Part shown: positions 44,737-52,677 of the stretch, piece by piece
How the letters are laid out: the number at the start of each line of letters is the position of its first letter
Position numbering within the stretch: position 1 is the first letter of the stretch
DNA from: Pyxidicoccus parkwaysis
GTDB lineage: Bacteria > Myxococcota > Myxococcia > Myxococcales > Myxococcaceae
NCBI RefSeq assembly: GCF_017301735.1
Contig: NZ_CP071090.1
Coordinates: 1 to 64,000, forward strand
Length of the DNA stretch: 64,000 nt
Direction of reading: 5' to 3'
The notes under the pieces: model-generated
The model's input: only the letters and a program-made list of their open reading frames with translations
What the model was told of the DNA's origin: nothing
Database searches by the model: none
Position numbers and translations under genes: made by a program

Positions 44737-47424
44737 TCAGGCCCCGGGTTGCGGCTGGAGCGGCTTCAGCAGCGCGCCCAACAGCTCGCGCACCTGCTGG
44801 AGGAAGGCCTTCAATGCCTCGTCACCTCCCGACGGCGGGAGGGACGCGAGCAGGGGCAGGGCCACGGGCTCCAGTCGCAGCACGTCCCAGACGTGCGGCA
44901 GCCCCGAGGCGTAGAGCTTCGCGTCCAGCTCGCGCAGTGGCATCAACTCGGGCAGCTCGTACTTCTCCGGGTCCCAGATGCGGCAGTACTCGCCAATGGG
45001 CGTCATCCGGAACTCGGGCGAGCCGGTGAGCGTGCCCTGGCCGCTGTACTCGGGCACGGCGGGCACCGACTCGATTCCCACGCCGCCCCGCAGCAGCGGC
45101 TCCGACGGCTGCTGTCTGAAGGTCAGGTAATGGTCGAGGATGGCGTTGACGGCGTGGCGCGCGGACTCGTTGGCGGACTCCATGGTCGTCATGCGCGTGA
45201 AGGTCTTGAGGTACGTCCCCGCGAAGACGAGCTGGTCCCAGTGCACCGGATAGCCGCCGTGTGGGGCCTGCCACAGTCCGGCGGGAACCCGCTGGTCCGA
45301 AGGGACGACTGTCTCCGCCCCGAGCGGGTCCCACGGCTCGGTGCCGGGCCTGCTGTCCCAGTCGCCGACGATGGGGATGAGGTACGGCGCGCAGTTCTCC
45401 GCCGGGTGCTCCTGGCCGCTGTCGTCGGGCGCGAAGCGGATGTAGCGGTCCAGGTGGTACCAGGCCGGCTCCGGCAGGGTGAACGCGAACTGGCGGGCCT
45501 GGGGGAGCGGTGCCTGGTGCTGCTCGGTGGCCTGGCGAATCTGCCGCCACACCTCCTGCGCAAGCTCGTAGCGCGAGCAGTCCGAGGGGCTCGGCACTCC
45601 CTCCTCGTGCACGTACCAGTTGCCGATGTCCACGCTGAGCACCGCGCCGAAGCCGTCCTGCCCGAGCGAGGGCGGCGTGGCCCAGTACTGGTGGCTGTTG
45701 ATGGCGGACAGGCCCCAGGGAGCGTCGAGGAAATAGAGGTAGCCCTCGGCGAGGCGGACGGAGGAGGGGAAGAAGAACTGGATGCCGGTGAGCGTCTGGA
45801 AGCGGTCCCACGGCACCTGACCTGGAAGCACACTCGCGCTTCGTGGCTGCTGCTGCTCGGGCCCGCGCGGGTTGGCCGGAATCGTGGTGGTGAAGCCGCG
45901 CAGCTTCTCGATGACGCCGATGGTCGGCAGCCCCGCCGTCACCGCCTCCGCGGCCACCGCGTCCGTGGCCACGACGTAGTAGTCCACCCGTTCCTCGCCG
46001 CCGAAGTAGTCCTGCCCGACGGAGTCCTGCTCGTCGGTGTCAGCGCCCTGGGGGCGCACCCACGCCACGAGGCGGCCCTCGCCATCGAGCTCGAACCGCG
46101 TCAACCTCGAGTCGCTGAACACGACGCCCAGCGACTCCAGGTAGCGGCGCCAGGGACGGAACCACGCGGAGGTCGTGGGCCCGTTGAGGGTGCCATCCGT
46201 CTTCGGCAGCGGCAGGACGTTGTTCAGGTAGAGCTGCGCGAGGGTATTGCCATTGGTCCGCGCGTCGCCCCACGTGCCATCGAAGGCGGCGAGCACGCGC
46301 GGGGCGAACTGCATGTCGCGCCGGAAGTCCTCGCTGTACTTGTAGCGGCGCATGCCCGTCTTCGGCTCGTAGCCCTCCAGGTATTCCCACCAGGAGATGC
46401 CCTCGAAGTCGGCCTTCCTGCGCTCCGAGCAGGTGCTCATGTACCGCCAGATGCGCAGGGTGAACTGGAGCATGTCGGTGGCGGGGTAGCCGGAGGACCC
46501 GAGGTCCATCAGGTCCTGGAGCATCTCGAAGGGACGCGTGGACGGCGCGCGGCGGAGGAAGCGGATGCGTCGCCCCTTGGCGGCGATGCCATAGAAGCTG
46601 GAGGGGACGAGGTTGTCGAAGACGCGGCGGCCGGTGGGCCGGCCCTGGTCATCGAGGATGGGCGTCTCCACCAGGGTGGAGAAGAGGTGGCGGTAGTACG
46701 AGGGGAAGAAGCGGAAGCCGTGCTCGCCGGGCAGGAAGTGCAGCACCTCCAGCGTCAGCTCGTCCTTGTCCTCCAGCGGCGGGAAGGGCTCGCCCATTGC
46801 CTCGGCGAAGTTCTCCTCCTGGTCGTCCACGACGATGACGCGCTCCAGGGTGAGGTAGGGCGAGGGCCGCTCATCCGAGGTGATGGCGCGCTGGAGGTAC
46901 TCCTTCACCCGGTACGCCTGGTCGCGCCGCTGGCTGTAACGCTGGTTGCCCGGCGAGCCCAGCACATCGAAGCCCGGCGTCCTCGGCACGCGGATGTGCA
47001 TGATTCCGGGCGACGGGCCCTGGTTCCGGAAGTAGCCGCACCAGGCGATGAAGTTATGCACCAGGCTCTGGTTCTCGAGTTCCCCCTCCTCGTTGGGCGG
47101 GAGGCCCGGAGTGAAGGGGTAGTGGAGCTGGTACCGGTCGCTGGAGGTGAAGGTCCCCTGTCGCGGAAAGTTTCCCAGGGCGCCCTTGCCCGCATGCATG
47201 AACTGCGAGCGGGCCAGCCCTCCCAGCGCGGGCGCTCGCTCGGGGTGTCCCGTCTCGTCGTACTCGCGCGCGGGCTCGTAGAGCCACACGCGGAAGCCAC
47301 GGCGGGCCAGCTCGTGCGCGGCGGTGAGCCCGGCGATGCCACCGCCGTAGATGTGCACGCGGCCGGGGCTTTCCCGGTCGGGTGAGGGGTCGGGCGTGGG
47401 CAGGTCCTCTTTCTGTCCGGCCAT
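44737..47424 (-). CDS. Large FAD-dependent oxidoreductase, tandem paralogue 1
   Basis: An 895-residue flavoprotein, the last gene of the isoprenoid-like operon. GAGGAG lies 6 bases before the ATG at 47424. The nucleotide-binding motif is RVHIYGGGIAGLTAAHEL (about 22-39), with Glu50 for the FAD ribose. Near residue 230 is FLPGEHGFRFFPSYYRHLF, shared with carotene-desaturase-like flavoproteins, followed by NLVPSSFYGIAAKGRRIRFL. The C-terminal FAD-binding part contains FAGTYLKTFTRMTTMESANE. It is nearly twice the size of usual phytoene desaturases; extra segments lie at about 100-200 and in the middle third. Reaction unknown: desaturation, isomerisation or dehydroxylation of an isoprenoid is inferred from family and context. 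Confidence 0.85.
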   Translation of the reverse strand: MAGQKEDLPTPDPSPDRESPGRVHIYGGGIAGLTAAHELARRGFRVWLYEPAREYDETGHPERAPALGGLARSQFMHAGKGALGNFPRQGTFTSSDRYQLHYPFTPGLPPNEEGELENQSLVHNFIAWCGYFRNQGPSPGIMHIRVPRTPGFDVLGSPGNQRYSQRRDQAYRVKEYLQRAITSDERPSPYLTLERVIVVDDQEENFAEAMGEPFPPLEDKDELTLEVLHFLPGEHGFRFFPSYYRHLFSTLVETPILDDQGRPTGRRVFDNLVPSSFYGIAAKGRRIRFLRRAPSTRPFEMLQDLMDLGSSGYPATDMLQFTLRIWRYMSTCSERRKADFEGISWWEYLEGYEPKTGMRRYKYSEDFRRDMQFAPRVLAAFDGTWGDARTNGNTLAQLYLNNVLPLPKTDGTLNGPTTSAWFRPWRRYLESLGVVFSDSRLTRFELDGEGRLVAWVRPQGADTDEQDSVGQDYFGGEERVDYYVVATDAVAAEAVTAGLPTIGVIEKLRGFTTTIPANPRGPEQQQPRSASVLPGQVPWDRFQTLTGIQFFFPSSVRLAEGYLYFLDAPWGLSAINSHQYWATPPSLGQDGFGAVLSVDIGNWYVHEEGVPSPSDCSRYELAQEVWRQIRQATEQHQAPLPQARQFAFTLPEPAWYHLDRYIRFAPDDSGQEHPAENCAPYLIPIVGDWDSRPGTEPWDPLGAETVVPSDQRVPAGLWQAPHGGYPVHWDQLVFAGTYLKTFTRMTTMESANESARHAVNAILDHYLTFRQQPSEPLLRGGVGIESVPAVPEYSGQGTLTGSPEFRMTPIGEYCRIWDPEKYELPELMPLRELDAKLYASGLPHVWDVLRLEPVALPLLASLPPSGGDEALKAFLQQVRELLGALLKPLQPQPGA

Positions 47425-47458
47425 GCAGCGCTCCTCCTCTCGGCGATGGAGCCTCCGG

Positions 47459-49987
47459 TCAGACCATGTCCACCATCGCCTCCAGCGGCCCGCGCACCCG
47501 CTCCACGAAGGAGCGCAGGGCCCGGGCATCGTCCGCTGGCTCCGCTGCTTCGAGTAGTGGCAGGGCCAGGGGCTCCAGCTGCAGCACGTCCCAGACATGA
47601 GGCAGTCCGGCGGCGTAGAGCTTCGCGTCCAGCTCGCGCAGGGGCTCGAGCTCCGGCAGCTCGTGCCGCTCCGGGTCCCAGATGCGGCAGTACTCGCCCA
47701 CCGGCGTCATGGGGGCCGCGGGTGAGCTCGGGCCGTCGTCCCCGCATGGAGCCGTCCGGGCGGCATCTCGCGATGTTTCGCTCCCCTGTCCGGCGTGGGC
47801 CACGTAGTGGTCGAGGAGGGCATTCACCGCGTGCCGCGCGGACTCGTTCGCCGCCTCCATGGAGTCCGTGCGGCTGAAGGTCCTGAGGTACGGGCCCGCG
47901 AAGAGGAGCTTATCCCAGTGCACGGGATAGCCGCCATGCGAGGCCTGCCAGACGCCCTTGGGAAGCTTCGGCGGCGAGCCCTCGGGGCGGGGCGGAGCCA
48001 GCGGGTTCCACGGCTCGGGGCCGGGCCGGCGCTCCCAATCCCCCACGCGGGGAACGAGGTATGGGGCCAGGTTCGCGACGGCACGCTCGCTGCCGGCGTG
48101 CGGAGGCATCTCGAATTGGAGGAGATGGTCCACGTGGTACCAGCCCGGCTCCGGGAGGGCGGAGCCGAGAGCTTCGCGGAGCTGCCGCCAGACCTCATGG
48201 GCCAGCTCATGGCGGGAGCACTCCGAGGGCTGCAATACCCCTTGCTCGTGGATGTACCAGCGGCCGATGTCCACGCTGAGCACCGAGGTGTAGCCATCCC
48301 GGGCCAGTGTGGGGGACAGGGCCTGGTACCGGTCGCTGTTGAGGACGGACAGTGCCCACGGCGTGTCGGTGAGATTGAGGCAGCCCTCGACGAGGCGCAC
48401 GGAGGTGGAGAAGAAGAACTGCACGCCGGTGCGCGTCTGGAAGCGGTCCCACGGCACGTGGCCGGGGAGCACCCGCTTCGGGCGGCGTTGCTCCAGCTCG
48501 GTGCCTCGCGGGTTGGCCGGCGTTCGCGTGGAGAAGCCATGCAGTCCCTTGATGACACCGATGCGCGGCAGGCCCTCGGTCACTCGTTCCGCCGTGAAGG
48601 CGTCGGTGGCCACGATGTGGTAGTCCACGGGCTCCTCGGTCAGCATGAACAGCACCCACGCGCCCATGTCCGGCTTCTCGTCCTGCTCACCACCCTCCGG
48701 ACCGATGGTCCCGGTGGCGTATGGAACGAGGCGGCCCTCCTCGAACGCGAGCCGGGTCAGCTCGCCCCGGAAGAACTCCACCCGCAGGTGCTTCGCGAGA
48801 TAGTTGCGCCAGGGGCGGAGCCACGCGGGGGTGGCGGGCCCGTTCAGCGTGCAGTCCATCCGTTCGCGCGGGCGCACCCTGTCGAGGTAGCGCTGGACAA
48901 AGGTGTTGCCCAGGGTGCGCGCGTCGCCCCAGTCCACGTCGAGGGACTCCGGGAGCCCGGAGGCGAAGCGCAGGCGCCGTCGGAAGTCCTCATCCTCCGC
49001 GTCCGCCTGCTTCTCGGGGCCCTCCAGGTACTCACGCCAGGAGAGGCCCTCGCACTCGGTCTTCCTGCGCTCGGAGCAGGTGCTCAGGTAGCGCCAGAGG
49101 CGCAACGTGAGCCGGACGGCGTCCGGGGCCGCGTCGTCCTCCGCCCGGGTGGAGAGGTTCCGGATGCGGACGGGCACCAGGTTGTCGGACAGGCGGCGCC
49201 CGGTGGGACTGCCCGCGTCATCGAGGATGGGCGTCTCCTCCAGGGTGGAAAAGAGGTGGCGCGAGGAGGAGGGGATGATGCGGAAGCGATGTTCGCCGGG
49301 CAGGAAGTGCACCACCTCCAGCATCAGCTCGTCCTTGTCCTCCAGCGGTGGGAAGGGCTGCCCGATTGTCTCCGCGAAGCGGTCCTCTTCGTCGCCCGAG
49401 GTGTGGACCCGGTCCGGTGTCAGGGGCCCGATGCCCAGCTTCAGTGTGGGCTCCAGCGTGGTCGGCCACATGAATTCGCGCGTCACGATGTCATGCAGCT
49501 TGTTCGCGGCGGTCTCTCGCGACGGCGTGACCTGCGCCACCAACCCTCGATGGCGGATGAGGAGGACGCCGGGAAACGCGCTGCCGGGGTGGAGGTAGCT
49601 CTGCGACAGGAACTCGAAAATCGCGTCCGGCCGCAGGCTGTAGCCTGGCCCTCTCCAGTCACCCGTGAAGTCGTAGGCGTAGCGGTAGGCGTCGCTCGTG
49701 GTGAGCCGGTCGTCTCCGGGGAAGTTTCCCGGTGCGCCCTTGCTGACGCGCAGGAGCTGTGAGCGGGTCCTTCCTCCCGCAGCCAGGTTGGTGGACCCGT
49801 CCACGGTGACCGGGGGGCCCGCCTCGGGTCGGCCCAGCTCGTCGTACTCCTGGGCCGGCTCGTAGATGCGGACGCGGAAGCCGCGGCGGGCCAGCTCGTG
49901 CGCGGCCGTCAGCCCGGTGATGCCTCCGCCATAGATGTGGACCCGGGCCGGGCCCCTGCGGACGGGAGCGGGGTTCTCCTCGGACAT
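47459..49987 (-). CDS. Large FAD-dependent oxidoreductase, tandem paralogue 2 (divergent)
   Basis: An 842-residue paralogue, the shortest and most divergent of the four. The N-terminal motif is HIYGGGITGLTAAHELARRG. Where the other three have GEHGFRFFPSYYRHL it has GEHRFRIIPSSSRHL, and the NLVPSSFYGIAAKGR block is replaced by NLVPVRIRNLSTRAEDD. The C-terminal FAD region is kept but altered (FAGPYLRTFSRTDSMEAANE). FAD binding is likely retained while the substrate pocket has changed, so it may act on a different intermediate or be a non-catalytic partner. It lies 35 bases upstream of paralogue 1 and 12 bases after paralogue 3. The ATG at 49987 is fixed by the conserved N-terminus. Confidence 0.83.
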   Translation of the reverse strand: MSEENPAPVRRGPARVHIYGGGITGLTAAHELARRGFRVRIYEPAQEYDELGRPEAGPPVTVDGSTNLAAGGRTRSQLLRVSKGAPGNFPGDDRLTTSDAYRYAYDFTGDWRGPGYSLRPDAIFEFLSQSYLHPGSAFPGVLLIRHRGLVAQVTPSRETAANKLHDIVTREFMWPTTLEPTLKLGIGPLTPDRVHTSGDEEDRFAETIGQPFPPLEDKDELMLEVVHFLPGEHRFRIIPSSSRHLFSTLEETPILDDAGSPTGRRLSDNLVPVRIRNLSTRAEDDAAPDAVRLTLRLWRYLSTCSERRKTECEGLSWREYLEGPEKQADAEDEDFRRRLRFASGLPESLDVDWGDARTLGNTFVQRYLDRVRPRERMDCTLNGPATPAWLRPWRNYLAKHLRVEFFRGELTRLAFEEGRLVPYATGTIGPEGGEQDEKPDMGAWVLFMLTEEPVDYHIVATDAFTAERVTEGLPRIGVIKGLHGFSTRTPANPRGTELEQRRPKRVLPGHVPWDRFQTRTGVQFFFSTSVRLVEGCLNLTDTPWALSVLNSDRYQALSPTLARDGYTSVLSVDIGRWYIHEQGVLQPSECSRHELAHEVWRQLREALGSALPEPGWYHVDHLLQFEMPPHAGSERAVANLAPYLVPRVGDWERRPGPEPWNPLAPPRPEGSPPKLPKGVWQASHGGYPVHWDKLLFAGPYLRTFSRTDSMEAANESARHAVNALLDHYVAHAGQGSETSRDAARTAPCGDDGPSSPAAPMTPVGEYCRIWDPERHELPELEPLRELDAKLYAAGLPHVWDVLQLEPLALPLLEAAEPADDARALRSFVERVRGPLEAMVDMV

Positions 49988-49998
49988 GCGGTGCTCCT

Positions 49999-52662
49999 TC
50001 AGCGGATGCCGGCCAGTCCCAGGGGAATCCGGCCCAGGAAGGACTTCAGCGCCTCGCCATCCCCGAAGGGCTGGAGCGGCGAGAGGAATGGCAGGGCCAG
50101 GGGCTCCAGGTGGAGCACGTCCCAGATATGGGGCAGTCCCAGGGCGTAGAGCTTCGCGTCCAGGTCGCGCAGCGGCGTCAGCTCCGCCAGCTCGTTCTTC
50201 TCCGGGTCCCAGATGCGGCAGTACTCGCCCAGGGGCGTCATCTGGAAGTAGGGCGAACCGGTGAGCGTCCCCTGGTCGGGATACTCGGGCATGAAGGGCA
50301 TGGCACGCGGCCGGGCACGGCCTTGGGGGAATGCCTTCTTGTCGGTCCGGGGATGCGCCAGGAGGTGGTCGATGATGGCGTTGACGGCATGGCGAGCGGA
50401 CTCGTTGGCGGACTCCATGGTGGTCATCCGCGTGAAGGTCTTGAGGTACGTGCCGGCGAAGACGAGCTGCTCCCAGTGGACCTGGTAGCCTCCGTGCTCC
50501 GCCTGCCACAGGCCCTCGGGGAGCACCCCCTTCGGCCGCGTCGTGGGCTCGGGAGCCATCGGGTCCCACGGCTCGGCGCCGGGCCGCCTGTCCCAATCCC
50601 CGACGATGGGGATGAGGTAGGGACACAGGTTCTCGACGGGGCGCTCCGTGCCGGTCTCGTCGGTCTTGAAGACGATGTACCGGTCCATGGAGTACCAGTC
50701 GGGCTGAGGAAGCGCGCTCTCGTCCCGTCCCGCGGAGTGGAGGACGGTCGCGTTGTGCTGCTCCGTGGCCTGGCGAACCTGCCGCCAGACCTCGTGGGCA
50801 ATCTCGTGGCGGGAGCTGAGGGAGGGGCTCTTCAGTCTGGGCTCGCGCACGTACCAGTTGCCGATGTCCACGCTGAGCACCGAGGCGAAGCCATCCATGG
50901 TCAGGGTGGGGGGCGTGGCCCAGTACTGCTGGCTGTTGATGGCGGACAGGCCCCAGGGAGCGTCGAGGAAGTAGAGGTAGCCCTCGGCGAGGCGGACGGA
51001 GGAGGGGAAGAAGAACTGGATGCCGGTGAGCGTCTGGAAGCGGTCCCACGGCACGTGGCCGTGGAGGACGCCCGGCGTGCGCGGCTGCTTCGGCTCGGGT
51101 CCGCGGGGATTGGCCGGAATCGTGGTGGTGAAGCCGCGCAGGCCCTCGATGACGCCGAGGGGCGGCTCCAGGTCCTTCGTCACCGCCTCCGCGCTCACCG
51201 CGTCGGTGGCGACGACGTAGTAGTCCACCGGCTCTCCAAGTTCCCCATTCTCGACGGACGAGAGCGCGGTCCTGTCCGGTCGTTCGCCCGTCTCGCGGGG
51301 GCTCGTCTCCACGAACACGTACGGGATGAGGCGGCGCCTTTCATCGAGTGCGAACCGGGTCAGCCGGCCCGTGCGGAACTCGACCCGGAGGGATTCCTGG
51401 AGGTAGCGGCGCCAGGGGCGGAACCAGGCGGGCGTGGTGGGCCCGTTGAGGGTGCCGTCCGTCTTGGGCATGGGCAGGAGGTTGTTGAGGTAGAGCTGCG
51501 CGAGCGTGTTGCCATTGGTGCGCGCATCGCCCCACTTGCCGTCGAAGGCGGCGAGCACGCGCGGGGCGAACTGCATGTCACGCTTGAAGGCGTCGCTGTA
51601 CTGGTAGCGGCGCGCGCCCGTCTTCGGGTCGAAGCCCTCCAGGTACTCCCACCAGGAGATGCCCTCGTACTCGGCCTTGCGGCGCTCGGAGCAGGTGGAC
51701 AGGTACCGCCAGATGCGCAGGGTGAACTGCGTGGTATCCGAGGGCGGGTAGCCCGAGCTGGCCAGCTCCAGCAGCTCCTGGAGTATCTCGACGGGGCGGG
51801 TGGGCGGCTCGCGGCTGAGGAAGCGGATGCGGCGACCCTTCGCGGCGATGCCATAGAAGCTGGAGGGGACGAGGTTGTCGAAGACGCGGCGGCCGGTGGG
51901 CTGGCCCCGGTCGTCGAGGATGGGCGTCTCCACCATCGTGGAGAAGAGGTGGCGGTAGTACGAGGGGAAGAAGCGGAAGCCGTGCTCGCCGGGCAGGAAG
52001 TGCAGCATCTCCAGCGCCAGCTCGTCCTTGTCCTCCAGCGGTGGGAAGGGCGCGCCCATCCGCTCGGCGAACTTCCGCTCCTCCTCGTCCACGATGACGA
52101 TGCGGGACGCGTCGAGCCTGGGCGGGGGCGGGTCCCCGAGTGGCGTCACGGTCAGGATTTCGAGCAGGGCGTTCGCGGTGTCCCGGCGCGTGGGGGTTCT
52201 CCCGTCGTGGCCCTCGGGGACGCGGATGTGGAGGACGCCCCGGAGCGGCTGCTGCGAGTACGGGTCGATTCCGAACACGAAACTCGTCGCATCGTATGGC
52301 AACAGCCCGTCAGGCTGTTGCCAGGTGAACCAGTCCTTGGAGTAGTCGTAGATGAAGCGGTACGCGTCGGAGGTGACGGCGCTGCCGTCGCGCGGGAAGT
52401 TTCCCTGCGCGCCCTTGGCCACGCGCATGAACTGCGAGCGGGCCATGCCTCCCAGGGCCAGTGGGGGGTCCTTCTCCAGGTGGCTCCAGGTGCCGGGCTC
52501 TCGGCGTCCCAGCTCGTCGTACTCCTGGGCGGGCTCGTAGACGCGGACGCGGAAGCCGCGCCGGGCCAGCTCGTGCGCGGCCGTCAAGCCGGCGATGCCT
52601 CCGCCATAGATGTGCACCCGCGCGGGGCCGCGGTGCCCGTGGGGCAACGTGCCTTCAATCAT
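49999..52662 (-). CDS. Large FAD-dependent oxidoreductase, tandem paralogue 3
   Basis: An 887-residue paralogue with all family blocks: HIYGGGIAGLTAAHELARRG (about 18-37), FLPGEHGFRFFPSYYRHLFS near residue 220, NLVPSSFYGIAAKGRRIRFL, TCSERRKAEYEGISWWEYL, VPWDRFQTLTGIQFFFPSS and the C-terminal FAGTYLKTFTRMTTMESANE. The final part, EYCRIWDPEKNELAELTPLR then LDAKLYALGLPHIWDV, is also common to all four and is not part of standard amine oxidases. It lies 16 bases after paralogue 4. No signal peptide or membrane helix is apparent, so it is probably cytoplasmic or peripherally bound. Confidence 0.85.
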   Translation of the reverse strand: MIEGTLPHGHRGPARVHIYGGGIAGLTAAHELARRGFRVRVYEPAQEYDELGRREPGTWSHLEKDPPLALGGMARSQFMRVAKGAQGNFPRDGSAVTSDAYRFIYDYSKDWFTWQQPDGLLPYDATSFVFGIDPYSQQPLRGVLHIRVPEGHDGRTPTRRDTANALLEILTVTPLGDPPPPRLDASRIVIVDEEERKFAERMGAPFPPLEDKDELALEMLHFLPGEHGFRFFPSYYRHLFSTMVETPILDDRGQPTGRRVFDNLVPSSFYGIAAKGRRIRFLSREPPTRPVEILQELLELASSGYPPSDTTQFTLRIWRYLSTCSERRKAEYEGISWWEYLEGFDPKTGARRYQYSDAFKRDMQFAPRVLAAFDGKWGDARTNGNTLAQLYLNNLLPMPKTDGTLNGPTTPAWFRPWRRYLQESLRVEFRTGRLTRFALDERRRLIPYVFVETSPRETGERPDRTALSSVENGELGEPVDYYVVATDAVSAEAVTKDLEPPLGVIEGLRGFTTTIPANPRGPEPKQPRTPGVLHGHVPWDRFQTLTGIQFFFPSSVRLAEGYLYFLDAPWGLSAINSQQYWATPPTLTMDGFASVLSVDIGNWYVREPRLKSPSLSSRHEIAHEVWRQVRQATEQHNATVLHSAGRDESALPQPDWYSMDRYIVFKTDETGTERPVENLCPYLIPIVGDWDRRPGAEPWDPMAPEPTTRPKGVLPEGLWQAEHGGYQVHWEQLVFAGTYLKTFTRMTTMESANESARHAVNAIIDHLLAHPRTDKKAFPQGRARPRAMPFMPEYPDQGTLTGSPYFQMTPLGEYCRIWDPEKNELAELTPLRDLDAKLYALGLPHIWDVLHLEPLALPFLSPLQPFGDGEALKSFLGRIPLGLAGIR

Positions 52663-52677
52663 GCCATCGCTCCCGTT

